The notes under the pieces: model-generated | What the model was told of the DNA's origin: nothing | Database searches by the model: none | Seen by the model: the letters and a program-made list of their open reading frames with translations, nothing else | In this document: positions 17,500-26,514 of the stretch, piece by piece | Layout of the letters: each line of letters opens with the position of its first letter | How positions within the stretch are numbered: the first letter of the stretch is position 1 | Position numbers and translations under genes: made by a program | Source: Microbacterium sp. 1.5R | GTDB lineage: Bacteria; Actinomycetota; Actinomycetes; Actinomycetales; Microbacteriaceae | Assembly: GCF_007667425.1 (NCBI RefSeq) | Contig: NZ_VDRC01000002.1 | Coordinates: 292,157 to 356,156, forward strand | Direction of reading: 5' to 3' | DNA length: 64,000 nt

Positions 17500-18792
17500 A
17501 TGACCGATGCGGATGCCGGCGAGAGGGCGCGCCCCGACCCCGACGGGGGAGCAGCGGAGCGTGCCGTCGCCGCCGTGTGGCGGATCGAGTCGGCGAAGAT
17601 CGTCGCCACCCTCACGCGCCTCGTCGGTGACTTCGCACTCGCGGAGGACCTCGCACAGGAGGCCGTCGTCGATGCTCTTCGGCAATGGCCGGTCGACGGC
17701 GTGCCGCGGAACGGCGCGGCCTGGCTCACGGCGGTCGCCAAGCGCAAGGCCGTCGACGGATGGCGGCGTCGCGAACGGCTCGACGACAGGATCGCGGTGA
17801 TCGCCCAAGACCTGGAGCGGGAGCAGGCGGAGGCGGCGGACGCGCCGCCGTGGGATCCGGATGCCGTCGACGACGACGTCCTGCGTCTGATCTTCATCTC
17901 CTGTCACCCCGTGCTGTCGCGCGAGGCGCAGGTGGCGCTCACGCTTCGCGTCATCGGAGGTCTGTCCGCGGAGGAGATCGCCCGAGCGTTCCTGGTGCCG
18001 ACGGCAACGGTGCAGCAGCGGATCGTGCGGGCGAAGAAGACCCTGGCGGCGGCGAACGTGCCCTTCGAGGTTCCTCCCCGAGAGGAGCACGCCGCACGCC
18101 TCGTCGCCATCCTCGGCGTGCTCTACCTGATCTTCAACGAGGGCCACACGGCATCGCATGGCGCCGACTGGATGCGACCGGAGCTCAGCGTCGAGGCCAT
18201 CCGGCTCACGCGAGTGCTCGTGTCCCTCATGCCGCGCGAGCGCGATGCGCACAGCCTGCTCGCGCTCATGGAGCTCACGGCGGCGCGCTTCCCGGCCCGC
18301 CTCGACAGCCACGGTGACCCGGTCCTGCTCGCCGACCAGGACCGCAGTCGCTGGGATCGAGGCCGCATCGCGCGGGGGAGGGCGGCGCTCGCGGCGGCGG
18401 ACGCCGTCGGCACCGGGCGCGGTGCCTACGGGTTGCAGGCAGCGATCGCCGAATGCCATGCGACGGCGGCGTCGGTGGAGGAGACGGATTGGGAGCGCAT
18501 CGTGCTGTTGTACGAGGCGCTCGGGCGCATCGCACCGTCGCCGGTGGTCGAGCTCAACCGGGCGGCCGCCGTCGCGATGGCCACGGGTCCGGCGTCCGCT
18601 CTGCGCATCCTCGACGCGCTCGCGGAATCGGGTGCTCTGCGCGGGTATCACCTGCTGTCAGCGACCCGCGCCGAGCTGCTGCTGCGACTCGGTCGTGTCG
18701 AGGAGGCCCGCAGCGAGTTCGCGACGGCGGCGGCGCTCGCCGGCAACGATCGCGAGCGCGCGATGCTCGAGGCGAAGGCGGCAGGCGGGTGA
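17500..18792 (+). CDS. ECF42-type RNA polymerase sigma factor
   Basis: 430 residues. Region 2 is seen in VGDFALAEDLAQEAVVDAL (about 45-70), with a WLTAVAKRKAVDGWRRRERL segment after it. Region 4 with its helix-turn-helix is around 150-190 (LSAEEIARAFLVPTATVQQRIVRAKK). A C-terminal extension of about 220 residues with helical-repeat character, LIFNEGHTA near its start, follows. That extension, the lack of an anti-sigma gene and the DGPF neighbour are the hallmarks of ECF42; the extension is thought to control activity. ATG 17500 lies one base past the DGPF stop. A bidirectional hairpin follows at 18823. Confidence 0.92.
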   Translation: MTDADAGERARPDPDGGAAERAVAAVWRIESAKIVATLTRLVGDFALAEDLAQEAVVDALRQWPVDGVPRNGAAWLTAVAKRKAVDGWRRRERLDDRIAVIAQDLEREQAEAADAPPWDPDAVDDDVLRLIFISCHPVLSREAQVALTLRVIGGLSAEEIARAFLVPTATVQQRIVRAKKTLAAANVPFEVPPREEHAARLVAILGVLYLIFNEGHTASHGADWMRPELSVEAIRLTRVLVSLMPRERDAHSLLALMELTAARFPARLDSHGDPVLLADQDRSRWDRGRIARGRAALAAADAVGTGRGAYGLQAAIAECHATAASVEETDWERIVLLYEALGRIAPSPVVELNRAAAVAMATGPASALRILDALAESGALRGYHLLSATRAELLLRLGRVEEARSEFATAAALAGNDRERAMLEAKAAGG

Positions 18793-18822
18793 CGCCGGCG
18801 GCCCGTATCGCCATAGCAACAG

Positions 18823-18855
18823 AAGAACCCCCTCGGAGGATCCGAGGGGGTTCTT
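18823..18855. terminator. Bidirectional terminator
   Basis: A perfect 15-bp stem, AAGAACCCCCTCGGA and its complement, with a three-base loop. It serves the sigma-factor gene and the converging gene at 18884. Confidence 0.85.
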
Positions 18856-18883
18856 GGCTGTGTCACCGCAGATGCGGTACGTG

Positions 18884-19156
18884 TCAGCTGCGCGCCTTGC
18901 TTCCGCGACCGACGATCAGGCCGTAGATCAGCAGCACGATGATCGAACCGCCGATGGCGAGGAGCCAGGAGCGGAGGTCGAAGAACCCGCCCATGTCGAC
19001 GTTGAAGAGGGCGGAACCGATCCAGCCGCCGAGCAGGGCGCCCACGACGCCGAGCAGAAGGGTCACGAACCAGCCGCCGCCCTGCTTACCGGGAAGGATC
19101 AGCTTGGCGATGGCTCCGGCGATGAGGCCGAGAAGAAGAAAGCCGAGAAAACTCAT
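18884..19156 (-). CDS. GlsB/YeaQ/YmgE-type stress membrane protein
   Basis: 90 residues with three membrane helices and the glycine-rich pattern LIAGAIAKLILPGKQGGG typical of the transglycosylase-associated (Pfam Transgly_assoc) family. Members are induced by general stress in many bacteria; the molecular role is unknown. TATAGGAGCTGACC before the ATG holds both an AGGAG ribosome-binding site and a TATAGG that could serve as a -10, though they overlap. A GC hairpin at 19178-19197 sits just upstream. Confidence 0.88.
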   Translation of the reverse strand: MSFLGFLLLGLIAGAIAKLILPGKQGGGWFVTLLLGVVGALLGGWIGSALFNVDMGGFFDLRSWLLAIGGSIIVLLIYGLIVGRGSKARS

Positions 19157-19177
19157 GGTCAGCTCCTATAAATCAGG

Positions 19178-19197
19178 AGCCCCGGGGTGCCGGGGCT
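19178..19197 (-). other. GC hairpin in the leader of the GlsB-like gene
   Basis: AGCCCCGG, loop GGTG, CCGGGGCT. Read on the minus strand it is about 20 bases before the start codon and is followed by an AT-rich stretch and the ribosome-binding site. It could be a terminator remnant or a leader structure. Confidence 0.35.
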
Positions 19198-19267
19198 TTG
19201 CGTTAACCAGCGTGCCTTTGCTGAGAGATCCCTGCAACCCCTTGCGCTTTTCGGCCTCGGTATGGCA

Positions 19268-19299
19268 AAAGGCCCGCTTCCCTCGGGAAGCGGGCCTTT
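19268..19299 (-). terminator. Terminator of the Bax-inhibitor-like gene
   Basis: AAAGGCCCGCTTCC pairs with GGAAGCGGGCCTTT around CTCG. It starts 15 bases after the minus-strand stop. Confidence 0.8.
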
Positions 19300-19314
19300 C
19301 GGATGCTGATCGGG

Positions 19315-20235
19315 TCAGTTGTTGCCGCGAGCGATCGCGATGATGCGCAGGATCTCGACGTACAGCCAGACGACGGTGACCATGATGCCGAAGGCGCCGA
19401 GCCAGCCGTACTTGCGGGGAGCGCCGTTGCGGACGCCCTGCTGGATCTGGTCGAAGTCGAGCACCAGCGAGTACGCCGCCATGATCACGACGAGGACGCC
19501 GATGATGAGGCCGAGCGGGATGCCGAAGACCGGCTGGCTGAACAGGCCGAACATGTTCTGGTTGACGCCGGTCCACATGAGGACGAGGTTCAGCAGCGAG
19601 AACACGCCGTAGCCGATCAGCGCGATCATGAAGACCTTGGTCGCCTTCTTCGATGCGCGGATCTTGCCGCTCGCGAAGAGTGCGAGGGTCACGCCGACGA
19701 CCGCGACGGTCGCGAGCGTCGCCTGCGTGACGATGCCGGGCCAGCGGACCTCGAAGAACGCGGAGATGCCGCCGATGAAGAGACCCTCGAAGGCCGCATA
19801 GGCGAAGATCAGCGCGGGGCGCACCTTCTTACGGGAGGTGAAGGTGATGACCATGGCGAGCACGAAGCCGCCGAGCGCGCCGACGATCCACGGAAGCATG
19901 TTGACGGCGGCGCCGCCGTACGGGTCGTAGCGCGGAGCGCTCAGCCCGCCCAGGGTCCACACCCAGCCGACGGCCGCCGTGACGAGGAGGATCGCGAAGA
20001 GGCCGGCCGTCTTCCAGACCGTGTCCTCGACCGACATGCGGTCGGTCTCGATCGAACCGGCCGGGGGAGCGGCGTACATCCCCTCCAGCTGGGCGTTCGC
20101 GGCGGCATCCATCGTCCCGTGCTGGAACGAGGCGGCCTGCGCACCCTGAGCGCCCTGCGGCGCACCGGGGTAGGTCGCGACGTTCCGCGGATCCTGCTGC
20201 TGGAACGCCGGGTTGTTGAAAGCGAAATTGCTCAT
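19315..20235 (-). CDS. Bax inhibitor-1/YccA-like membrane protein
   Basis: 306 residues. A 75-residue soluble N-terminus rich in Ala, Gln and Pro precedes seven predicted membrane segments, with the family pattern FAYAAFEGLFIGGISAFFE in the middle. The actinobacterial Bax inhibitor-1 branch has no established function; relatives act on membrane protein quality or calcium leak. ATG 20235 follows AGTGAGG at good spacing, which is why I prefer it to an in-frame start 12 bases upstream. TATCGT at 20277-20282 on the minus strand may be its -10, divergent from the glycerophosphodiesterase promoter. Confidence 0.88.
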   Translation of the reverse strand: MSNFAFNNPAFQQQDPRNVATYPGAPQGAQGAQAASFQHGTMDAAANAQLEGMYAAPPAGSIETDRMSVEDTVWKTAGLFAILLVTAAVGWVWTLGGLSAPRYDPYGGAAVNMLPWIVGALGGFVLAMVITFTSRKKVRPALIFAYAAFEGLFIGGISAFFEVRWPGIVTQATLATVAVVGVTLALFASGKIRASKKATKVFMIALIGYGVFSLLNLVLMWTGVNQNMFGLFSQPVFGIPLGLIIGVLVVIMAAYSLVLDFDQIQQGVRNGAPRKYGWLGAFGIMVTVVWLYVEILRIIAIARGNN

Positions 20236-20309
20236 GGTGGGCCTCACTCCAAAGGGGTTTCAGGTCGCTTCCCTCCACGATACCCGCCTGGCGTGTCGCG
20301 CGGGTGTTC

Positions 20310-20315
20310 TACGCT
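20310..20315 (+). promoter_or_regulatory. -10 for leaderless glycerophosphodiesterase transcript
   Basis: TACGCT, six bases, then GTG 20322. This spacing decides the start among three in-frame GTG codons. Confidence 0.5.
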
Positions 20316-20321
20316 GTGAGC

Positions 20322-21308
20322 GTGCCCAGGAACTCCCCCCTCGTCATCGGGCACCGCGGTGCCCCCGGCTACCGGCCGGAGCACACGCGGTCATCGTACG
20401 AGCTCGCGCTCGAATGGGGAGTGGATGCCGTCGAACCCGACGTCGTCGCCACGAAGGATCGCGTGCTCGTCGTCCGCCACGAGAACGAGATCTCCGGCAC
20501 GACCGACGTCGCCCTGCGTCCCGAGTTCAGCGATCGCCGGACGACCAAGCGCGTCGACGGCGAGGCGCTGACCGGCTGGTTCACCGAGGACTTCACGTGG
20601 GAGGAGCTGTCGACGCTGCGCTGTCGCGAACGCCTGGCGGGCGTGCGCCCGTCGAGCGCGAGCTTCGACGGGGCCGAGCCGATCCTGCGACTGGTCGACG
20701 TGCTGGACATCGTGCGGGAGGCCTCGGTCGCGCACGGTCGAGAGATCGGGGTCGTGCTCGAGGTGAAGCACGCGACGTACTTCGCGAGCATCGGGATGCC
20801 GTTGGCGCCGCTGATCGCCGCGGAGCTGCGGCTCGCCGGCTGGGGCGACGGCGAGCTGCCGCTGATCGTCGAGTCGTTCGAGTCGACGGTGCTCGTCGAG
20901 CTGCGCGATCTCGGCATCCCGGCGTCGTACGTGTATCTGATCGAGGCGGCGGGGCGTCCGTACGACCTCGCGGCCGTGCAGGGCACGCACGCGCCGACCT
21001 ACAGGGCGACCGTCGCCCCTCGGGGCCTCGATGAACTGGTCGGCACCGTCGACGGCATCAGCGTCGACAAGAAGATGCTGCTGGCGAAGGGCGACACGAT
21101 CGTCGCCGACGCGCACGCGAGAGGGCTGACGGTGTTCACGTGGACGTGCCGCCCGGAGAACCGGTTCCTGGCCGCAGAGTTTCGGGGGCGGGGCGGCAAG
21201 GACGTGTTCGGTGACTACGAGGGGGAGTGGGCTGCGATCGCCCGCACCGGTGTCGACGGGGTCTTCGTCGACCATCCGGATCTCGGGATCGCGGTCTTCC
21301 GCGGCTGA
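20322..21308 (+). CDS. Glycerophosphodiester phosphodiesterase
   Basis: A 328-residue cytoplasmic GDPD-fold enzyme. IGHRGAPGYRPEHT holds the first catalytic histidine, VEPDVV the metal-binding Glu/Asp, and VVRHEN the second histidine. The later barrel strands VVLEVKH and FTWTCRPEN also match. It splits glycerophosphodiesters into glycerol 3-phosphate and an alcohol. There is no signal peptide. GTG 20304 would add six residues, but it lies upstream of the apparent -10; GTG 20322 matches a leaderless transcript. Confidence 0.9.
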   Translation: MPRNSPLVIGHRGAPGYRPEHTRSSYELALEWGVDAVEPDVVATKDRVLVVRHENEISGTTDVALRPEFSDRRTTKRVDGEALTGWFTEDFTWEELSTLRCRERLAGVRPSSASFDGAEPILRLVDVLDIVREASVAHGREIGVVLEVKHATYFASIGMPLAPLIAAELRLAGWGDGELPLIVESFESTVLVELRDLGIPASYVYLIEAAGRPYDLAAVQGTHAPTYRATVAPRGLDELVGTVDGISVDKKMLLAKGDTIVADAHARGLTVFTWTCRPENRFLAAEFRGRGGKDVFGDYEGEWAAIARTGVDGVFVDHPDLGIAVFRG

Positions 21309-21431
21309 GCGATCGCGGACGATCCGGCGTCGTCCGAGCGCCTCGCCGGTGCGGCGAGCGCCACAGGCGAGGCTGCCTCGTCCGGGCGGTCGAGCACGGT
21401 GCACCGGGGTCGCAGTGTCGGTGCCGACGCT

Positions 21432-21437
21432 TAGACT
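21432..21437 (+). promoter_or_regulatory. -10 of the pcrA gene
   Basis: TAGACT lies nine bases before ATG 21447, leaving at most a few bases of leader. Confidence 0.5.
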
Positions 21438-21446
21438 CAGAAGGCC

Positions 21447-23903
21447 ATGACCGAAGCCCCCCTCATCGTCCCCGGATCCGTCGGCCCGCGCTCCACAGGA
21501 GAGCAGGGCCAGGACGACCTCCTCGCCGGCCTGAACCCCCAGCAGCTCGAGGCCGTCACCTACCGCGGCCCCGCGCTGCTCATCGTCGCGGGTGCCGGCT
21601 CGGGCAAGACCAGCGTGCTGACCCGTCGCATCGCGTCGCTGCTGCGGTCGCGTGAGGCGTGGCCGAGCCAGATCCTCGCCATCACCTTCACGAACAAGGC
21701 GGCGGGAGAGATGCGCGAGCGCGTCGAGGGCATCGTCGGCGACGCCGCTCGCGGCATGTGGATCTCGACCTTCCACTCCGCGTGCGTGCGCATCCTGCGG
21801 CGAGAGGCTCAGCAGTTCGGCTTCACGAAGTCCTTCACGATCTACGATTCCGGCGACTCGCGCGCCCTCATCAAGCGCCTCGTCAAGGAGCACGAGGCCG
21901 ATGCGTATGGACTGACTCCTGCGTCGGTGCAGGGGCGTATCTCGAAGCTCAAGAACGAGCTGTCCGATGCCGAGGCCTACGCGCGGCAGGCGAACATGAG
22001 CGATCCGGCGGAGCGCATCTTCGTCGAGCTCTTCACTGATTACCAGCGCCAGCTGCAGAAGGCCAACGCCTTCGACTTCGACGACCTGATCGGTCAGACG
22101 GTGTACCTCTTCCGGGCGTTCCCGCAGGTGGCCGATACCTATCGTCGTCGGTTCCGCCATGTGCTGGTCGACGAATACCAGGACACGAACCACGCGCAGT
22201 ACGCGCTGATCCACGAGCTCACCCGCCCCGTGTCCGGCGACGCTCCCGATCCGTATGCCTCGAACGGCATGATGATCTTCGAGCCAGAGACCACACCGGA
22301 GCTCGAGGGAGCGTCCTTGACCGTGGTCGGCGACTCCGACCAGTCGATCTACGCCTTCCGCGGCGCCGACATCCGCAACATCAGCGAGTTCGAACGCGAC
22401 TTCCCCGGTGCCAGGGTGGTGCTGCTCGAGCAGAACTACCGGTCGACGCAGAACATCCTGTCGGCGGCGAACTCGGTGATCGGCAACAACTTCGACCGCA
22501 AAGACAAGAAGCTCTGGAGCGACAAGGGCGACGGCGACAGGATCATCGGCTTCACGGGCTACTCGCAGCACGATGAGGCCCAGTTCGTCGCCGACGAGGT
22601 CGAGGCGCTGCGACGCTCTGGCATGCCGTACTCCGAGATGGCCGTGTTCTATCGGACCAACTCCCAGTCGCGAGCGCTGGAGGAGATCTTCATCCGCTCG
22701 GCCGTGCCGTACAAGATCATGGGCGGCACGAAGTTCTACGAGCGGGCCGAGATCAAAGACGCCCTCGCCTATCTCGTCGCGGTGGCGAACCCCGCCGACG
22801 AGATGGCGGTGCGCCGCATTCTGAACAAGCCGCGGCGGGGCATCGGCGATGTGACCGAGACCGCGATCGCGAGGTTCGCCGAGGAGCACGACATCACGTT
22901 CCGGCAGGCGCTGTCCGTTCCCGGACAGCTCGGAGTCGGTCCGAAGATCCAGGCCGGCATCGCTCAGCTCGACGCGACTCTCGCCGAGGCGACCGAGATC
23001 ATGCTTCCGGCTTCGGGTGAGGTGCCGCCGCCGACGTCGGTGGCCGACGGCCTCAGCGTGCTGCTGTCGAAGAGCGGATATCTCGACGCACTGCGCGCGA
23101 GCCGCGACCCGCAGGACGAAGCGCGGGTCGAGAACCTCGACGAGTTCGTGGCCGTCGCGAGAGACTTCGCGCGCAACAACCCCGAGGGGACGATCGTCGA
23201 CTTCCTCACCGAGGTGGCGCTCGTGTCGGATGCCGATGACCTCGACGACGAGTCGGGCACGGTGTCGCTGATGACGATGCACACCGCGAAGGGGCTCGAG
23301 TACGACGCGGTCTTCGTCACCGGCGTCGAAGAAGACCTCATCCCGCACCGCATCTCGGCGGGCGAGCCCGGTGGCCCCCAGGAGGAACGTCGGCTCTTCT
23401 ACGTCGGCATCACGAGAGCCCGCAAACGTCTGCACCTCTCACTCGCCATGACCCGGGCCCAGTTCGGCGAGGTGACGGTGGCGATGCCCAGCCGGTTCCT
23501 GCAGGAGATCCCCGCGGGCCTCATCGACTGGCGGCAGTCGCCCGGCGACGTCAACTCCCGGGGAGGAACGCAGTCCCGCGCGCTGAACGCCCGGCGGGGC
23601 GGGGGCGGGGGCGGATTCGGCGGTCCCGGCGACCGTTTCGGCGTGAAGCCGCTGCCGGGCAAGGACTCCTTGAAGCCGCTCTCGACGGCGATGGACAAGT
23701 TCCCGAACCGCGTGACCGCCAAGATGCGTGACAACGGCGACCTCGAGCTGTCGGCCGGCGATCGCATCCGCCATTCCGACTTCGGGGAGGGTCGCGTCGA
23801 TGCGGTCACGGGCGAGGGGGCGAAGCGCATCGCACACGTGCGCTTCGATTCCGCCGGGCAGAAGAAGCTGCTGATCAAGGTCGCGCCCATCGAGAAGCTC
23901 TAG
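21447..23903 (+). CDS. pcrA: ATP-dependent DNA helicase PcrA/UvrD
   Basis: 818 residues, a superfamily 1A 3'-5' helicase. Motifs in order: LNPQQLEAV (Q motif), AGAGSGKTSVL (I), AITFTNKAAGEM (Ia), VDEYQDTN (II), VGDSDQSIYAFRGA (III), LEQNYRSTQNIL (IV), VSLMTMHTAKGLEYD (V) and GITRARKRLHL (VI). A glycine-rich linker (near residues 700-740) leads to a Tudor-like C-terminal domain with the GDRIRHSDFGEGRV pattern, which in PcrA binds RNA polymerase. It unwinds DNA in repair and restrains RecA. No ribosome-binding site of note; the -10 is nine bases away. Confidence 0.95.
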   Translation: MTEAPLIVPGSVGPRSTGEQGQDDLLAGLNPQQLEAVTYRGPALLIVAGAGSGKTSVLTRRIASLLRSREAWPSQILAITFTNKAAGEMRERVEGIVGDAARGMWISTFHSACVRILRREAQQFGFTKSFTIYDSGDSRALIKRLVKEHEADAYGLTPASVQGRISKLKNELSDAEAYARQANMSDPAERIFVELFTDYQRQLQKANAFDFDDLIGQTVYLFRAFPQVADTYRRRFRHVLVDEYQDTNHAQYALIHELTRPVSGDAPDPYASNGMMIFEPETTPELEGASLTVVGDSDQSIYAFRGADIRNISEFERDFPGARVVLLEQNYRSTQNILSAANSVIGNNFDRKDKKLWSDKGDGDRIIGFTGYSQHDEAQFVADEVEALRRSGMPYSEMAVFYRTNSQSRALEEIFIRSAVPYKIMGGTKFYERAEIKDALAYLVAVANPADEMAVRRILNKPRRGIGDVTETAIARFAEEHDITFRQALSVPGQLGVGPKIQAGIAQLDATLAEATEIMLPASGEVPPPTSVADGLSVLLSKSGYLDALRASRDPQDEARVENLDEFVAVARDFARNNPEGTIVDFLTEVALVSDADDLDDESGTVSLMTMHTAKGLEYDAVFVTGVEEDLIPHRISAGEPGGPQEERRLFYVGITRARKRLHLSLAMTRAQFGEVTVAMPSRFLQEIPAGLIDWRQSPGDVNSRGGTQSRALNARRGGGGGGFGGPGDRFGVKPLPGKDSLKPLSTAMDKFPNRVTAKMRDNGDLELSAGDRIRHSDFGEGRVDAVTGEGAKRIAHVRFDSAGQKKLLIKVAPIEKL

Positions 23904-23916
23904 CGCGATCGCGGGT

Positions 23917-23922
23917 TAGGCT
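23917..23922 (+). promoter_or_regulatory. -10 for leaderless SseB-like transcript
   Basis: TAGGCT, seven bases, then ATG 23930. Confidence 0.5.
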
Positions 23923-23929
23923 GGCTGAT

Positions 23930-25279
23930 ATGGCCCTGTTCTCCCGCCGCAAGAAGTCCGCTGACGACGTCGTCGCCGACCAGACCGAGCCCGACACGAC
24001 GGCGTCAGGCGTCGAAGAGACCGCCGGCACCGCCCCGCGGTCGGACGCGGAGCGCAGCGATTCTCCGACCGTGAACGCGGACGAGAACGGCACGGTCGCC
24101 GAGCCTGTCACGGACGGTGAGTCGAGCATCGCCACGGCAACCGGCTCGGCCTCAGCGACCGGCTCGGCCTCAGCCACCGCCTCGGACCCCGCAACCGGCT
24201 CAGACGCTGCAACCGGCTCAGCCCCCGCGGAGGCAGACGCCTCCACCGAGTCGGGCTCTGCGCCCGCTGTCGGCATCTCGGTCCAGGCGTTCCGTGGCGT
24301 CGGCGCCCAGGCGGGGCCCGAGGTCTCGCTCCCCGACCCGAACGCCGCATCCCCGACATCGCCCCCGACGTCGTCGGCTCCGGTCGCGCCGACCTTTGGC
24401 GGAGTCGCGGCTCCGCGCCCGGTCGAGCAGCAGGCCGAACGTCGCCTTCCTCTCGCGCCGGCCCAGCCGCCCGAGCAGACCGAGACGGTCGCAGGCATGA
24501 AGGACAACGTCCTGCTCCGCGAGGCGCTGGCCCAGGTCGAGCAGGGCGCCACGAACGAGCAGCTCCTCGGAGTCCTGCGTCAGTCGCTGCAGGCGCACCT
24601 GTACATCCGCGTGAACGGCGACGCGCGTGCGCAGATCAGTGAAGGCAAGCCGCTGTCTGTCGCGGTCGTCCGCGACGGTGATCGGCAGTTCATGCTCGCC
24701 TTCAGCTCGGCCGGGGCCGTGCGCGATTCCGTGCAGCTCGAGAAGGACCCCACGGCGACCTCTGCGGTCGCCCAGCCGACCACCTCAGTGCTGCAGCAGG
24801 TCGTCGCTGGTGACTTCGCCGGCCTCATCGTCGACAACGCATCCGCGCCGCACCGCGTCGTGTTCCCGACGGAGCTGCTCGAGAAAGCACTCGAGCAGGC
24901 CGATGTCGAGATGACGATCAAAACGCTCATCGCGCAGCCGCGGGAGCAGGACACGGCGGTCAAGGTCGGTCAGGCGCTCGCCACCAAGCGGATGTGGGTC
25001 GCCGTCAACGACGGCGGCGGCACAGGTCAGCCGGGCATCGCGGAGGCGCAGACACCGGACGGCCAGCGGTTCCTGCAGCTGTTCTCGCACCCGCTGGAGG
25101 TGCTCGCGCTCGGGCGCGGCGACCGACCGCTGCCGTTCGATCCGCAGCAGCTCGCCGCGCTGTTCGCCAGGCACCCGGAGATGGCCGGCGTGGTCCTCGA
25201 TCCCGCCGGGCCGACGCTGGCGGTGGACCGCGAGGCTCTGGCCCCCGTTCTCGTGCTGACGGTCGATCTGGGCGACTGA
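23930..25279 (+). CDS. SseB-domain protein with low-complexity N-terminus
   Basis: 449 residues. Residues 1-185 are disordered and rich in Ala, Thr, Ser, Gly and Glu, with a repeated ATGSAS pattern around 65-100 that also shows as a DNA repeat near 24136-24240. After that come two SseB-like modules (about 190-320 and 320-449), including LYIRVNGDARAQI and RMWVAVNDGGG. SseB-domain proteins in actinobacteria are widespread and uncharacterised; the name comes from a Salmonella secretion protein, and no secretion system is implied here. The start is fixed by the -10 seven bases upstream. Confidence 0.8.
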   Translation: MALFSRRKKSADDVVADQTEPDTTASGVEETAGTAPRSDAERSDSPTVNADENGTVAEPVTDGESSIATATGSASATGSASATASDPATGSDAATGSAPAEADASTESGSAPAVGISVQAFRGVGAQAGPEVSLPDPNAASPTSPPTSSAPVAPTFGGVAAPRPVEQQAERRLPLAPAQPPEQTETVAGMKDNVLLREALAQVEQGATNEQLLGVLRQSLQAHLYIRVNGDARAQISEGKPLSVAVVRDGDRQFMLAFSSAGAVRDSVQLEKDPTATSAVAQPTTSVLQQVVAGDFAGLIVDNASAPHRVVFPTELLEKALEQADVEMTIKTLIAQPREQDTAVKVGQALATKRMWVAVNDGGGTGQPGIAEAQTPDGQRFLQLFSHPLEVLALGRGDRPLPFDPQQLAALFARHPEMAGVVLDPAGPTLAVDREALAPVLVLTVDLGD

Positions 25280-25330
25280 CCTCGCGCGACGCCCCCGCGC
25301 CCGGGGCTTCCGCGTGTCACAGCCGCGCCC

Positions 25331-25336
25331 TAGGGT
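25331..25336 (+). promoter_or_regulatory. -10 for leaderless LigD-polymerase transcript
   Basis: TAGGGT, six bases, then ATG 25343. Confidence 0.55.
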
Positions 25337-25342
25337 CGGATC

Positions 25343-26395
25343 ATGGCCTCCGAACGTGTGACCCTGACCGTCGTCGATCCGGACGGAGAGCGCGAGGTCG
25401 CGCTGTCGAGCCCTAACAGGGTGGTGTGGCCCGAGGTCGGCATCACCAAGGCGGAGCTGGCGGAGTACTTCCAGCTCGCGAGCGGGCCGTTCCTCGCGGC
25501 CAACGGCAACCGTCCCGTCTCGCTGGAGCGCTTCCGCGATGGCGTCGGCAGCGAGGGGTTCTTCTCGAAGAATCCTCCGAAGGGCACGCCGGAGTTCGTC
25601 GACGCGGTCACGTTGACGTACAACAGCGGGCGCCGGCATCCGCAACTGGTGCTGAATCGCCCGAGCGCGATCGTCTGGGCAGCGCAGATGAACACGATCG
25701 TGTTCCACCCGTGGGCGTCGCTCGCCACCGATCCCGACAACCCGGTCGAGTTGCGCATCGATCTCGACCCGCAGCCGGGGACGGACTTCACGGATGCCGT
25801 GACCGCCGCGCACGAGCTGAGGACCGTGCTGCGCGAGGCGGGTCTCGAGGCGTTCGCCAAGACGAGCGGCAACCGCGGACTCCACGTGTTCGCGCCCATC
25901 GAGGCGAGGCACGAGTTCTTGGACGTGCGGCACGCGGTGATCGCGGCCGGACGGGAGCTGGAGCGCCGGATGCCGGAGCAGGTGACGACGAACTGGTGGA
26001 AGGAGGAGCGCGGCGAGCGGATCTTCGTCGACTTCAACCAGGCGAATCGCGACCGCACCATGGCGGGTGCCTACAGCCCGCGCGCCCTGCCGAAGGCGAC
26101 GGTGTCGACGCCCGTGCACTGGGACGAGCTCGACGGCCTGGACCCGTCGATCTTCACGGTCCGCAGCATTCCCAAGCGGCTCGACGAGATCGGCGACCCG
26201 TGGGCGGAGAAGCAGGCGTCGCCGGGGCGGATCGACACGCTGCTCGAGTGGTGGGAGCGCGACAAGGCGAACGGGCTCGGCGAGATGCCGTTTCCGCCGG
26301 AGTTCCCGAAGATGCCGGGGGAGCCGCCGCGCGTCCAGCCCAGCAAGAAGGTCGCCGCGAACTGGGACGAGAACGGCGATCCGACGAGCGACTGA
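25343..26395 (+). CDS. LigD-type DNA repair polymerase/primase
   Basis: 350 residues forming only the polymerase module of bacterial LigD, an archaeo-eukaryotic primase fold. Catalytic acidic residues are in RIDLDPQPGTDF, the nucleotide-binding SGNRGLHVF follows, and the third acidic residue is in IFVDFNQANRD. Such enzymes fill gaps at DNA ends with a preference for ribonucleotides during end joining. The ligase is separate and converges from the other strand; neither a nuclease domain nor Ku is in the window. Its transcript appears leaderless. Confidence 0.9.
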   Translation: MASERVTLTVVDPDGEREVALSSPNRVVWPEVGITKAELAEYFQLASGPFLAANGNRPVSLERFRDGVGSEGFFSKNPPKGTPEFVDAVTLTYNSGRRHPQLVLNRPSAIVWAAQMNTIVFHPWASLATDPDNPVELRIDLDPQPGTDFTDAVTAAHELRTVLREAGLEAFAKTSGNRGLHVFAPIEARHEFLDVRHAVIAAGRELERRMPEQVTTNWWKEERGERIFVDFNQANRDRTMAGAYSPRALPKATVSTPVHWDELDGLDPSIFTVRSIPKRLDEIGDPWAEKQASPGRIDTLLEWWERDKANGLGEMPFPPEFPKMPGEPPRVQPSKKVAANWDENGDPTSD

Positions 26396-26399
26396 CCTT

Positions 26400-26514
26400 G
26401 CGGTCGCGGTGGTCTGCGCCTCGCGGTCGCGCTGGCCTCCGCCGAGCAGTCCCGCTGGTCTCCGCCCCGCAGTCCGCCTGGACTCCATCCCGCAGTCCCG
26501 CGGGTTCCGGTTCA
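26400..26514. repeat. Tandem repeat, five 23-bp units
   Basis: Units start at 26400, 26423, 26446, 26469 and 26492. The common core is GCRGTCSCGCTGGTCTCC followed by a C-rich end. The array starts five bases after the polymerase stop and its last unit ends exactly on the ligase stop, so it fills the whole gap between the two converging genes. Confidence 0.85.

Noticed and set aside
26400..26514. CRISPR array
   Set aside because: Units are contiguous 23-bp tandem copies without spacers, and no cas genes are present.
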